Shown here: positions 48,513 to 57,424 of the stretch, in pieces
Layout: every line of letters begins with the position of its first letter
How positions within the stretch are numbered: the stretch's first letter is position 1
NCBI GenBank assembly: GCA_024103515.1
Contig: JAGGIK010000006.1
Span: 1 to 64,000, forward strand
DNA from: Snodgrassella sp.
GTDB lineage: Bacteria; Pseudomonadota; Gammaproteobacteria; Burkholderiales; Neisseriaceae
Direction of reading: 5' to 3'
Length of the DNA stretch: 64,000 bases
Notes under the pieces: model-generated
Told to the model about the DNA's origin: nothing
The model's database searches: none
The model's input: the letters and a program-made list of their open reading frames with translations, nothing else
Position numbers and translations under genes: made by a program

Positions 48513-49175
48513 ATGCGAATTTTACTTCTTGAAGATGACAACATGATTGCCGAAGCACTTAGTGACATGCTGCATTCTGCTGGATTTGCTGTTGATTGTA
48601 TAACTGATGGTCTTATTGCTGAAAACCTGATTCGACCTGAAATATATGATTTGGCTTTATTTGATATTGGTGTGCCTAAGTTAGATGGTTTAAGTGTGCT
48701 ACGGAATCTAAGGGCTCGCCATTCGGATATACCCGTCATTTTAATAACAGCTAGGGACAGTGTTGAAGAACGGATACAAGGTTTGGATTCTGGAGCAGAC
48801 GATTATGTAGTAAAACCTTTTGCACCGGATGAGCTTCTGGCACGTATTCGCGCAGTACTACGTCGTCGCGGAGGACATGCTACTCCAATACTTACTAACG
48901 GTAGTATTACATTGAATCCGGCCACACGAGAAATCAGTGCTAATGGGGCAATAACCCGTCTATCCGCACGAGAATATGCCCTAATGTACTGTCTGCTATT
49001 ACAACCAGGCACTATTTTATCAAGACAAGAGCTAGAAGAAAAAATTTACGGTTGGAATGAAGAAGTAGAAAGTAATGCAGTAGAAGTAGTCATATATGGA
49101 ATTCGTAAAAAACTCGGCAGTAATGTAATTAAAAATGTTCGAGGTTTAGGATGGCTAGTAGATCGAAGCAGCTAA
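48513..49175 (+). CDS. OmpR-family response regulator (PmrA/QseB-like)
   Basis: The 220-residue protein has a receiver domain (1-115) with phospho-acceptor Asp51, acidic pair Asp8/Asp9, Thr79 and Lys101, followed by a winged-helix DNA-binding domain (about 125-218) with LSAREYALMYCLLLQPGTIL and VVIYGIRKKLGSNVIKNVRG. Similarity is closest to PmrA/QseB/BasR among OmpR regulators. It overlaps its histidine kinase gene by 25 bases, so both come from one transcript. The adjacent Asr-like gene with a PmrA-type box is a likely target. The signal is unknown; low pH, metals or cationic peptides are candidates for this class. Confidence 0.9.
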   Translation: MRILLLEDDNMIAEALSDMLHSAGFAVDCITDGLIAENLIRPEIYDLALFDIGVPKLDGLSVLRNLRARHSDIPVILITARDSVEERIQGLDSGADDYVVKPFAPDELLARIRAVLRRRGGHATPILTNGSITLNPATREISANGAITRLSAREYALMYCLLLQPGTILSRQELEEKIYGWNEEVESNAVEVVIYGIRKKLGSNVIKNVRGLGWLVDRSS

Positions 49176-50530
49176 GTACTTCACTGCAATGGCGGTTAAT
49201 GCTGATGTTAACTATACTGGTGACGCTTATTGCCATCATTGGTGATTTACTTGCCTATCAAACGGCATTTCGAGAAACACAAGATTTACAAGATAGTCAG
49301 CTAGAACAAATCGCCCATTTCCTTGATCCGCGAAGTACCATTCTCAGAAAAGATGCTAAAGAAAATTTAAATTTTCCTGAAACCGCTAGCACTCTGCCTA
49401 AGCCACGGATTTTGGCACAAACTCTAGATTCCCCTTATCTAAACACTTTAATGGGTGATGAAAATGCCGTAGCCAAATTGCAGCAATTAAGCGATGGCTT
49501 TCATAATTTTGTAACCGTGTCCCGACACTGGCGTGTTTACATTTTAACACGTGAACATGCCCGTATTGTCGTGGCACAGCGTACAGCCTATCGTAACAAT
49601 ATTGCCCGCGACAGCGCACTAAGTGTAGTCTGGCCATTTTTATTTCTCATACCAGTATTTTGGCTGATCACTGCGGTATGGATTCGCCGGCTATTTCGTG
49701 CCACACAAATCATGAGTAATGAGGTGGCTACTCGCAGCGCCACTGATCTATCTCCACTTGATTTTAAACATACCCCCACAGAAATCCGACCATTTATTTT
49801 TGCACTGAACCGCTTATTTAGTCAGCTACAGACTGCCATAGAGCATGATCAACGTTTTATCGGACATGCAGCACATGAATTGCGTACTCCAATAACGGCT
49901 TTAACCATCCAAATTGCCCGTTTTGACGAGCCAAATCTTAGCCTGTCAGAGCAGCAGAAAATGATTCAGCAAATCAAGGCTGGTATTGCACGAACAGAAC
50001 AATTATTAACGCAATTATTATCAATGGCACGGGCTCAGCATCAGCAACATACCCCAATACAGCAAACATCTACTGCATTAATGCCGTTATTACGTGATTT
50101 AGTTGCCAATATTCTTCCTTTAGCGGAAGAAAAACATCAAATCTTAAGTGTGGAGATTGATCAGGAACTGGATTTACCTATCAGCAGTAGAGATTTATAT
50201 ACCATTCTCAAAAATATTATTATTAATTCAATTAAATACACACCAGATGGCGGACAAATCTCTATTCGCAAAGAATTTTCTTCTGATCAACAGCTAACAA
50301 TCTGGATCGAAGATAATGGCTGTGGTATCGCAGTTGGGGAACGAATGCATGTGTTTGAACCCTTTTATCGCATACTTGGTAACAATGAAAATGGCAGTGG
50401 ATTGGGTTTAGCGATTGTTAAAACATTATGTAAACAATGGCATATTGAAATTATTATGACTGATTCCACACTAAAAAATCATCGTTCGGAAATATCCGGA
50501 TTAGCGGTTGGTTTAGTATTCCACATATGA
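49151..50530 (+). CDS. Sensor histidine kinase (PmrB/QseC-like)
   Basis: The 459-residue protein has two membrane segments (about 17-35 and 158-178) flanking a periplasmic domain of about 120 residues, then a HAMP-like linker, a HisKA domain with His242 in FIGHAAHELRTPITALT, and an ATPase domain with NIIINSIKYTPDGG (N box), IEDNGCGI (G1) and GSGLGLAIVK (G2). The architecture and H-box match the QseC/PmrB group. The start overlaps the regulator gene, with GAGG upstream. The periplasmic domain has no recognisable ligand fold from sequence alone. Confidence 0.9.
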   Translation: MASRSKQLSTSLQWRLMLMLTILVTLIAIIGDLLAYQTAFRETQDLQDSQLEQIAHFLDPRSTILRKDAKENLNFPETASTLPKPRILAQTLDSPYLNTLMGDENAVAKLQQLSDGFHNFVTVSRHWRVYILTREHARIVVAQRTAYRNNIARDSALSVVWPFLFLIPVFWLITAVWIRRLFRATQIMSNEVATRSATDLSPLDFKHTPTEIRPFIFALNRLFSQLQTAIEHDQRFIGHAAHELRTPITALTIQIARFDEPNLSLSEQQKMIQQIKAGIARTEQLLTQLLSMARAQHQQHTPIQQTSTALMPLLRDLVANILPLAEEKHQILSVEIDQELDLPISSRDLYTILKNIIINSIKYTPDGGQISIRKEFSSDQQLTIWIEDNGCGIAVGERMHVFEPFYRILGNNENGSGLGLAIVKTLCKQWHIEIIMTDSTLKNHRSEISGLAVGLVFHI

Positions 50531-50555
50531 CTTAGTGACATTGAAAACATTAAAA

Positions 50556-50598
50556 ACCACTATTTGATCAAAAATAGGGGTAAATAGTGGTCAAAAAT
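50556..50598 (+). terminator. Terminator after the two-component operon
   Basis: A 10-bp stem (ACCACTATTT and complement) with a 16-base loop is followed after a few bases by TTTTTATT. The gap to 50770 shows nothing else. Confidence 0.65.
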
Positions 50599-50770
50599 TT
50601 TTATTGCAAAGCTATAGCTATGATTACTATTACCTTGCTTAAAACCTTATTTAATTTGATTGAGGATCACCTGAAATCAAGACTTATTACTCATAAAATA
50701 TAAGCAAATAAAATAAATTTGCTGATTTTTCAAGCTCAGGCTTCATGTTTTATCACTTGTTAGAACCAAT

Positions 50771-50799
50771 AAAAAAAACCGGCAATGCCGGTTTTTTTT
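50771..50799. terminator. Terminator overlapping the upp stop codon
   Basis: AAAAAAAACCGGC pairs with GCCGGTTTTTTTT around a 3-base loop. It serves reverse-strand upp transcripts through the A-run on the left and could also stop forward transcripts. Confidence 0.85.
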
Positions 50800-51431
50800 T
50801 ACCAATGTTTGGTACCAAAGATTTTATCTCCTGCATCCCCCAGACCAGGAATGATGTAACCGTTCTGATCCAAATGATCATCCAATGCAGCTGCATATAT
50901 GGTGACATCTGGATGAGCCTCATTGACTGCTTTAACGCCTTCTGGCGCAGCAACCAATACCAAAGCCTTGATGTCTTTACAACCTTTTTTCTTTAGCAAA
51001 TCAATGGTGGCATTCATTGATCCACCAGTTGCCAGCATTGGATCAATAATTAAAGCCGGACGTTTATCCATCTGACTGACAAATTTCTCAAAATAAGGTA
51101 CAGGTTCCAGCGTTTCTTCATCGCGCTGTAAACCAACAACGCTGATTTTAGCCGTTGGAATTAAATCGAGTACACCATCAAGCATGCCCAAGCCGGCTCG
51201 CAATATCGGCACTATAGTTACCGTTTTACCTTTGATCTGAAAAGCATCAATTTCACCACACCAGCCTTGCATTTTAACAATCTCTACATCAAAATCGCGA
51301 GATGCCTCATAAGCCATTAATCTAGCCAGTTCTTTTGTCAGCGTACGAAAACGATAAGTACTACAATCTTCTTCACGCATCAGAGACAATTTATGTTTCA
51401 CCAGCGGATGATCTATCACATTAATATACAT
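50799..51431 (-). CDS. upp: Uracil phosphoribosyltransferase
   Basis: Upp salvages uracil to UMP with PRPP. The frame is open to 51443, but the ATG at 51431 has GGAA upstream and gives the usual [19 protein letters not shown]. The 210-residue protein carries [19 protein letters not shown], the PRPP-binding [16 protein letters not shown], and ends [15 protein letters not shown]. It is the last gene of a reverse run (murI, purN, DUF3108, rsmB, grxD, upp), but the intergenic distances vary and some genes may have their own promoters. Confidence 0.95.
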   Translation of the reverse strand: MYINVIDHPLVKHKLSLMREEDCSTYRFRTLTKELARLMAYEASRDFDVEIVKMQGWCGEIDAFQIKGKTVTIVPILRAGLGMLDGVLDLIPTAKISVVGLQRDEETLEPVPYFEKFVSQMDKRPALIIDPMLATGGSMNATIDLLKKKGCKDIKALVLVAAPEGVKAVNEAHPDVTIYAAALDDHLDQNGYIIPGLGDAGDKIFGTKHW

Positions 51432-51491
51432 GGCTTGTTCCATCAGTATGTTATATTCAAAGGGCTATCAAGTAATCTGTTTAATCTAAAT

Positions 51492-51803
51492 TCAGGCAGT
51501 TGGCAATAAATCTTGCAATTCACCTGCTTCATACATTTCCAGCATAATATCTGATCCGCCGACAAATTCACCATTGATATATAACTGTGGAATAGTCGGC
51601 CAGTTTGCAAATTCTTTAATGCCCTGACGGATGAGTTCATCTTCCAATACATTGACAGTAAAAAAATCTTTTAGCCCAGCTGCCTGAAGAATCTGTACAG
51701 CACGGGAAGAAAATCCACATTGTGGAAATTGACGAGTACCTTTCATAAACAACACTACAGGATGTTCGGTAATAATTGTTTTAATTTTTTCTTGAGAATT
51801 CAT
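51492..51803 (-). CDS. grxD: Monothiol glutaredoxin (Grx4, CGFS type)
   Basis: GrxD carries [2Fe-2S] clusters, usually with BolA partners, and delivers them to target proteins. The 103-residue protein has Cys29 in the CGFS motif ([18 protein letters not shown]), the [16 protein letters not shown] loop and [14 protein letters not shown]. Length matches the bacterial single-domain type. It sits 22 bases after rsmB on the same strand. The ORF holds two CTGCCTGAA cores (51491-51499 reverse, 51680-51688 forward). Confidence 0.95.
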   Translation of the reverse strand: MNSQEKIKTIITEHPVVLFMKGTRQFPQCGFSSRAVQILQAAGLKDFFTVNVLEDELIRQGIKEFANWPTIPQLYINGEFVGGSDIMLEMYEAGELQDLLPTA

Positions 51804-51825
51804 AATTAATTTTTCCTAACTAAGT

Positions 51826-53091
51826 TTATACGTTCTTGCTCAGCACAGCTGCAAAAAATCCGTCTGTATGGTGTTGCCGCGTATTCAGTTGTAGAAAAGG
51901 ACCTTCTGCTTCCGACAATGAGGCTGTTTTCAGTAGTTTTGGCGCAGTTTCAATTTGCCAGCCCGAATTATTTTGCAAAAATTCTACAATTTGCTGTTTA
52001 TTTTCCACATCAAGAATACTACAAGTAGCATAAACCAAACGACCACCAGATCGAACCAGCTCTGAAGCAGCCTGTAAAATCGAACGCTGCTGTTGGCGTA
52101 ATGCAGCCACATTGGCACTATTTTGGCGATATTTAAGATCGGGATTGCGTCGCAAGGTGCCCAAACCGGAACATGGAGCATCCACTAGTACACAATCGGC
52201 TTTACCCTTAAGACGATTTAAACGACTATCGTTTTCATTATCTATGCGTTGAGGATGGATATTAGTTAAACCAGCTCGTATCATGCGCGGTTTTAAATTA
52301 GCCAAGCGTTTTTCAGCAATATCTAAAGCATACAAACGACCACTACCCGCCATCATCGCACCCATAGCCAGGGTTTTACCGCCGGCTCCAGCGCAAAAAT
52401 CTACCACCATCTGCCCACGTCTAACACCAGTTAACAAAGCCAATAACTGGCTGCCTTCATCTTGAACTTCCAGCACACCATCCAGAAACAACGGGTGGCG
52501 ATTCAAAGCAGGTTTATCAAATAACCGAATCCCCCAAGGTGAGTAAGGAGTGGCTTCTACTCGGAGATTCTCAGATTGTAACTGACAAAGCACTTTATCC
52601 CGTTTAGCCTTAAGAGTGTTTACCCTCAGATCCAAAGGTGCTGGCTGGATAACACTGCGACCATAATCTATAATTTCATCATCGCACCAGCCCTGATTTT
52701 TCAGGCACTCTACCAGCCAAAGGGGCAGTTCAGCCGCAGTGGTTATCTGTGCATTAAAAGCGTTTTTATGTGCCTTTATTTCGCTTAACCACTGTTGTTC
52801 AGCCTCATCACATAAACTTTCCAGAGCATGCACACTTAATCCTCGGCCAAATACCAATGCAGCCAAAGCAGCCAAACGTGGCTTTTGCACCGATTTTGGT
52901 AATACTATCTGAATTTTCTGAAAATGGCGAAGAGTAGCGAAAACAGTTTCGGCTATTTCATGCCGGTCACGCCCACCAAGCTTGCGCTCACGGCGGAAAA
53001 AAGCCGACAAGGCTACATCTGTAGGCTGCCTGAAAGTTAAAATCTGCGCTAAAACTGTTGCAGTTGAATCAAGTTGTGCTGCATTAATCAT
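51826..53091 (-). CDS. rsmB: 16S rRNA (cytosine-967-C5)-methyltransferase
   Basis: RsmB methylates C967 of 16S rRNA. The 421-residue protein has an N-terminal NusB-like RNA-binding domain (about 1-130) and a Rossmann methyltransferase domain with DFCAGAGGKTLAMGAMM for SAM, VDAPCSGLGTLRRNPD with one active-site cysteine and LVYATCSILDVENKQ with the catalytic cysteine. It overlaps the DUF3108 gene by four bases. A complete AGGCTGCCTGAA 12-mer, the same as the AG-simDUS uptake sequence, lies inside it at 53023-53034. Confidence 0.95.
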   Translation of the reverse strand: MINAAQLDSTATVLAQILTFRQPTDVALSAFFRRERKLGGRDRHEIAETVFATLRHFQKIQIVLPKSVQKPRLAALAALVFGRGLSVHALESLCDEAEQQWLSEIKAHKNAFNAQITTAAELPLWLVECLKNQGWCDDEIIDYGRSVIQPAPLDLRVNTLKAKRDKVLCQLQSENLRVEATPYSPWGIRLFDKPALNRHPLFLDGVLEVQDEGSQLLALLTGVRRGQMVVDFCAGAGGKTLAMGAMMAGSGRLYALDIAEKRLANLKPRMIRAGLTNIHPQRIDNENDSRLNRLKGKADCVLVDAPCSGLGTLRRNPDLKYRQNSANVAALRQQQRSILQAASELVRSGGRLVYATCSILDVENKQQIVEFLQNNSGWQIETAPKLLKTASLSEAEGPFLQLNTRQHHTDGFFAAVLSKNV

Positions 53092-53768
53092 AAGGTCTTT
53101 ATAGCTTTTCCATCAATTAGGCCACTTTTTAAGTGCAAAGTATATATTTTACCATTATCCATATAACTGATTCGCACTGGAATTCCATTGAGACTAGGTG
53201 CAAAGGCATATTCCACTACATCATCGCCACGATACAGACGAAACTGACTGACATTAATTAACTCATTATTAATGGATAACTGCTTTTGGCCAATAAAACT
53301 AATATTTTTAAGCGGATAAATTTTTTTACCGTTGGTCAGATAAGTATTTTTGGCTAACTGTCCATTATTGATGCCCAGTTGCCAACCCAAAGCAAACATG
53401 TCATAAACCGGTCCATCAACTTGTACCTGTTGAGCATCGGCTCCATTTTTACCAAATTGAACCGCTTGTTTACTGAAAACTGCATGTGCATAAGGTTTAC
53501 CCTGACGTGTATCCATATATGATATCGGAGTTAGTATATTTTCCGATACAGTGCCGGTAGAAACAAAATTGAAATGATATAAAATTAAGTTAAGACTAAC
53601 ATCAATACGATATTGTTTATCCTGCCGGTTAAAATTCATGTTAACCGGAATACCATGATTATCAACATACTGCAGTTTGGCCTGTTGTGGAAAAAAAGAA
53701 GCTGTTGCGCTTATCGGCACCAATACGAGTATAGATAGAAAAAAAGCACTAACCCATGCCTTAAACAT
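53088..53768 (-). CDS. DUF3108 periplasmic protein
   Basis: The 226-residue product has a signal peptide (FKAWVSAFFLSILVLVPISA) cut near TAS-FF and a single DUF3108 domain: AKLQYVDNHGIPVNMNFNRQ, YHFNFVSTGTVSEN, YDMFALGWQLGI and a closing YMDNGKIYTLHLKSGLIDGK. DUF3108 proteins are beta-rich and their function is unknown. The stop overlaps the rsmB start by four bases, and purN lies 20 bases upstream, so it belongs to a purN-DUF3108-rsmB run. The purN-DUF3108 neighbourhood is common in betaproteobacteria. Confidence 0.85.
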   Translation of the reverse strand: MFKAWVSAFFLSILVLVPISATASFFPQQAKLQYVDNHGIPVNMNFNRQDKQYRIDVSLNLILYHFNFVSTGTVSENILTPISYMDTRQGKPYAHAVFSKQAVQFGKNGADAQQVQVDGPVYDMFALGWQLGINNGQLAKNTYLTNGKKIYPLKNISFIGQKQLSINNELINVSQFRLYRGDDVVEYAFAPSLNGIPVRISYMDNGKIYTLHLKSGLIDGKAIKTL

Positions 53769-53788
53769 CGATCATTCCTCAAATGTAT

Positions 53789-54421
53789 TTAATTCAACAA
53801 ACAAATATTCTTATCTACCGCAATTTTGGAATGGCGGATTACCCGATTGCCGTCAATACTAAACTTTCCAGAAACAAAATCGTGAACAGCCTGCGGCAGT
53901 AGCTGATGCTCAACGCTCAACACCCTTTGTGCCAAGCTTTCCGGAGTATCTTCATCTAATATGGGCACCACACCTTGTGCGATTATCGGACCACAATCCA
54001 GCTCAGGTGTAACAAAATGTATAGTGCAGCCAGCAACCCGGCAGCCACTTTTCAAAGCCCGCTGATGAGTATGTAAACCGGGAAAGGCTGGCAATAAAGA
54101 TGGATGAATATTAACCAACCTGTTAGCATAATGAACACAAAATTCTGCTGATAGAATACGCATAAACCCAGCCAACAGTACCAAATCAGGCTGGTAGCGG
54201 TCTATCAGCTGCATCAGAGCCACATCAAAATCGCACCGATTTACATAATTCTGGTGTTCGACAATATGTGTGCGCAAACCTTGCTGTTGAGCCCATACCA
54301 GACCTTGTGCATCTGGCCGATTACTGATAACAGCAACAATCTCAACATCAGCGATATTAGCTTCTACTACGGCACGTAAATTGCTGCCACGTCCAGAAAT
54401 CAGAACCACTATCTTTTTCAT
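53789..54421 (-). CDS. purN: Phosphoribosylglycinamide formyltransferase
   Basis: PurN (GART) transfers a formyl group from 10-formyl-THF to GAR in purine synthesis. The frame is open from a TTG at 54430; I prefer the ATG at 54421, giving MKKIVVLISGRGSNLRAVVE. Motifs include GRGSNL for phosphate binding, the catalytic region LAGFMRILSAEF with NIHPSLLPAFPGLHTHQRAL (Asn, His) and VTPELDCGPIIAQG (Asp). Length (210 residues) is typical. It starts 29 bases after the murI stop on the same strand, so the two may be co-transcribed. Confidence 0.95.
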   Translation of the reverse strand: MKKIVVLISGRGSNLRAVVEANIADVEIVAVISNRPDAQGLVWAQQQGLRTHIVEHQNYVNRCDFDVALMQLIDRYQPDLVLLAGFMRILSAEFCVHYANRLVNIHPSLLPAFPGLHTHQRALKSGCRVAGCTIHFVTPELDCGPIIAQGVVPILDEDTPESLAQRVLSVEHQLLPQAVHDFVSGKFSIDGNRVIRHSKIAVDKNICLLN

Positions 54422-54450
54422 ATTGTCCAATCCATCTATTACTAAACAAG

Positions 54451-55260
54451 CTAACCCAGCGAGATCATTTCCAGCTGTTCTAGGCTGCGTCCCAAAAAGC
54501 GCTCACCGATCGTTTGAAAGCGCAAAGGTATATCACTGACATAAAAATGATATTCAGCCCCGTTATGATTTGGATTAGCCAGCTGACACTGATGCAGCGC
54601 CTGTGCAGTGGCCTCGGCAGTAGTAATTGCCGAATCTACCAGTCTTAGTTCTGGCGCCTCTTGTTTGATTAACGGCTTTAATAACGGGTAATGTGTACAC
54701 CCTAAAACAAGTGTATCCACATCTTCCGCCAAAATAGGCTTGATATATTCACGTGCTGTAAGTCTGGTCACCTCATGATCAAGCCAACCCTCCTCAACCA
54801 AAGGCACCAGTAAAGGACAGGCTTGAGAAAAAACCCTAGTCTGAGTATTCTGTCTATGAATAGCACGAGCATAAGCATTACTATTTACGGTAGTACTGGT
54901 TGCAATGACACCGATATGATTATTTCGTGTAGTCGCCAGCGCAGCCTGAGCACCGGCTGCAATCACATCCAATACTGGCATTTCACCAGCTAACTGGCGC
55001 ACTTTTTCCCGCGCCACTGCCGCAATGGTATTACAAGCCACAACTAAAGCTTTGACATCATGTTCCAGCAGAAAAGAAACAATTTGTTCAGTATAAAGTT
55101 CAATAGTATGACGGGATTTCACTCCATAGGGTACACGAGCAGTATCACCGAAATACAGAATATTTTCATTGGGGAGCCGTTCCATCAGAGCCCGTACAAC
55201 TGTCAATCCGCCCACGCCGGAGTCGAACACACCAATAGGTCTTTGTTGCATTGCAGTCAT
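54451..55260 (-). CDS. murI: Glutamate racemase
   Basis: MurI makes D-glutamate for peptidoglycan stems. The 269-residue protein has the substrate-binding opening PIGVFDSGVGGLTVVRAL, the two catalytic cysteines in VVACNTIAAV and VLGCTHYPLLKPLI, and YFGDTARVPYGVKS. Two ATGs three codons apart could start it; neither has a convincing ribosome site. It diverges from tsaE; the 270 bases between carry both promoters. Confidence 0.95.
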   Translation of the reverse strand: MTAMQQRPIGVFDSGVGGLTVVRALMERLPNENILYFGDTARVPYGVKSRHTIELYTEQIVSFLLEHDVKALVVACNTIAAVAREKVRQLAGEMPVLDVIAAGAQAALATTRNNHIGVIATSTTVNSNAYARAIHRQNTQTRVFSQACPLLVPLVEEGWLDHEVTRLTAREYIKPILAEDVDTLVLGCTHYPLLKPLIKQEAPELRLVDSAITTAEATAQALHQCQLANPNHNGAEYHFYVSDIPLRFQTIGERFLGRSLEQLEMISLG

Positions 55261-55538
55261 TGATTATCTGGTCGCAATACAGAGCAAATTCCACAGAATT
55301 TGTCGGTACGCATACATAAATTAAAGGGATACAATTATAACATTTACCTATAGGAAAAACTTATATTTAGCGGATAACCGTGCTTTTTAAGTAGAAATCA
55401 GCTCATTATCCGTTATAGATGAAAATATGTTAAAATTCGCAAAACAGTTGATATGTCATATAATAACAACTTAGTCAGCCTTTCGTTTAAGTTGACTTTA
55501 TCGCATAATAAAACAGATTTATTTACTTGAAACAAATT

Positions 55539-56009
55539 ATGGCTGTTACAGAAAATTATGCAGTAATTCTGTCCAGTGAAGCAGATACACTCAAGCTGGG
55601 GGCTGATTTTGCCAGCAATATCACTGCCCCGCTGATAATCTGGCTGCAAGGTGATCTGGGCACCGGCAAAACCACTTTTACGCGTGGTTTATTGAATGCA
55701 TTAGGTCATCATGGTGCGGTCAAAAGTCCAACTTACAATATTGTCGAAAGCTATTTCTTTCAGGCATTTTCTGTAAATCATTTTGATCTTTACCGCTTTC
55801 AAACACCTGATGAGTGGATGGATGCTGGTCTGGATGAGCTGATTGACACCAACAGTATCAGCTTGATCGAATGGCCACAACTCGGAAAAGATTTCGTGCC
55901 GGAACCAGATATTATTTTAAACATAAAAGCAATACTTGATGGTCGTCAAGCACAACTGGTTGCTGTGACTGATCATGGTAAGCAAACCTTAGCCTCTATC
56001 ATCAAATAA
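55539..56009 (+). CDS. tsaE: tRNA threonylcarbamoyladenosine biosynthesis ATPase TsaE
   Basis: TsaE binds the TsaB-TsaD complex and its ATPase activity is needed for t6A37 formation in tRNA. The protein has the P-loop GDLGTGKTTFTRGLL and the KSPTYNIVESY and FDLYRFQTPDEWMDAGLDEL segments of the family. I use the ATG at 55539 (156 residues); the frame also permits a TTG four codons upstream. amiC begins two bases after its stop, a tsaE-amiC coupling found in many proteobacteria. Confidence 0.92.
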   Translation: MAVTENYAVILSSEADTLKLGADFASNITAPLIIWLQGDLGTGKTTFTRGLLNALGHHGAVKSPTYNIVESYFFQAFSVNHFDLYRFQTPDEWMDAGLDELIDTNSISLIEWPQLGKDFVPEPDIILNIKAILDGRQAQLVAVTDHGKQTLASIIK

Positions 56010-56011
56010 AT

Positions 56012-57325
56012 ATGCCTCCTATCAGCCGCCGTACTCTTTTGCTCGCCTCTACAGGCACCATTCTAATTAGTCTAACACCAATGGCTCGTGCAGCCAAAGC
56101 TGGTGCCGATATAATAGCTTCGCGCATCTGGCCGGCAAATGCCTATACGCGTATGACCTTAGAATCCACAACACCAATTCAGTTTAAATATTTTCAACTG
56201 AAAAACCCTGACCGACTGGTTATCGATATTCAGGGCTCGGCCACAAATCAGGTTCTACAGGAACTGGGAAAAAAAGTCCTGCCACGTGATCCTTATATTA
56301 CCAGCGTGCGCATCGGGCAATTCAATCCTGAAACCATCCGCATTGTCATGGATTTGAAAACCACCGTAAATCCACAAGTCTTCTCTCTAGCTCCTGTTGC
56401 CAATTTCAAAAACCGGCTAGTGGTTGACCTCTATCCGACCAAATCAGTTGCTATTGAACAGGAAAAAAATGATCCGTTAATGGCTTTATTGCAAGATTAT
56501 AGTCATGGCAAAATCAACAGCGACGGCACCAGTCAGGCACAGGCAACAGCACCAACCCCACCAGTAACCAAAAGACCGGATAACAACCCGCCTGCTGGCA
56601 CTAAACCACCAGCTGGCAGATCCAGACCATTACAACGTCAACCTATCATCATGATTGACCCTGGTCATGGTGGCGAAGATCCTGGAGCAACTGGCCCATC
56701 TGGTTTACGTGAAAAAGATGTCGTGCTGGCCGTAGGCCGCATGGTAAAAAGAATGCTTGATGGTTATGGATATAAAACCTATATGACCCGTAATGAAGAT
56801 ATTTTTATTCCATTAGGCGTTCGAGTAGCTAAGGCACGTTCACTCAAAGCCGACGTATTCGTCTCTATCCATGCCGATGCATTTACCAGTCCTTCCGCAA
56901 AAGGCACCGGTGTATATGCACTTAGCTCCAAAGGCGCCACCAGTGCAGCAGCCAAATATCTAGCTAAGACACAGAATGCTGCTGATGTCATAGGTGGAGT
57001 TATTTTATCCAGTGATAAAAACGTCAATAATACCTTGTTTGATCTAACTCAGACAGCGACCATCAATGATAGCCTGAAATTAGGCAAAGATGTATTAAAC
57101 CGCTTGGGTAAAATCAACACATTACACAAAACCAGTGTTGATCAGGCCAACTTTGCCGTTTTAAAAGCACCCGACATCCCTTCTATTTTGGTTGAAACCG
57201 CTTTTATCTCCAATCCAGGTGAAGAACGTTTATTGTCATCAAACGAATTCCGTCTTAGACTTGCTACTTCAATTTCATCGGGAATTAAAGATTACTTATC
57301 AACCGCTGTATTGGCACGTCGTTAA
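56012..57325 (+). CDS. amiC: N-acetylmuramoyl-L-alanine amidase AmiC (Tat-exported)
   Basis: AmiC cleaves the bond between MurNAc and the stem peptide to separate daughter cells. The 437-residue protein has a twin-arginine leader (SRRTLLLAST, ending ARAAKA), an AMIN domain for septal targeting (about 35-145), a Pro/Thr-rich linker, and an Amidase_3 domain with zinc ligands in IMIDPGHGGEDPGATGPSG, LREKDVVLAV, VFVSIHADAFTS and the catalytic Glu in SILVETAFISN. In Neisseria AmiC needs NlpD for activity; no such partner is in this window. It is coupled to tsaE. Confidence 0.95.
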   Translation: MPPISRRTLLLASTGTILISLTPMARAAKAGADIIASRIWPANAYTRMTLESTTPIQFKYFQLKNPDRLVIDIQGSATNQVLQELGKKVLPRDPYITSVRIGQFNPETIRIVMDLKTTVNPQVFSLAPVANFKNRLVVDLYPTKSVAIEQEKNDPLMALLQDYSHGKINSDGTSQAQATAPTPPVTKRPDNNPPAGTKPPAGRSRPLQRQPIIMIDPGHGGEDPGATGPSGLREKDVVLAVGRMVKRMLDGYGYKTYMTRNEDIFIPLGVRVAKARSLKADVFVSIHADAFTSPSAKGTGVYALSSKGATSAAAKYLAKTQNAADVIGGVILSSDKNVNNTLFDLTQTATINDSLKLGKDVLNRLGKINTLHKTSVDQANFAVLKAPDIPSILVETAFISNPGEERLLSSNEFRLRLATSISSGIKDYLSTAVLARR

Positions 57326-57424
57326 AACAACAACAAGAAAAAAATTTAACGATTAGACTTATCATCTAATCAGCCAAATCTTCTGTAGATAAAATAAACA
57401 CAACAATACCAAATCCAAAAATAG

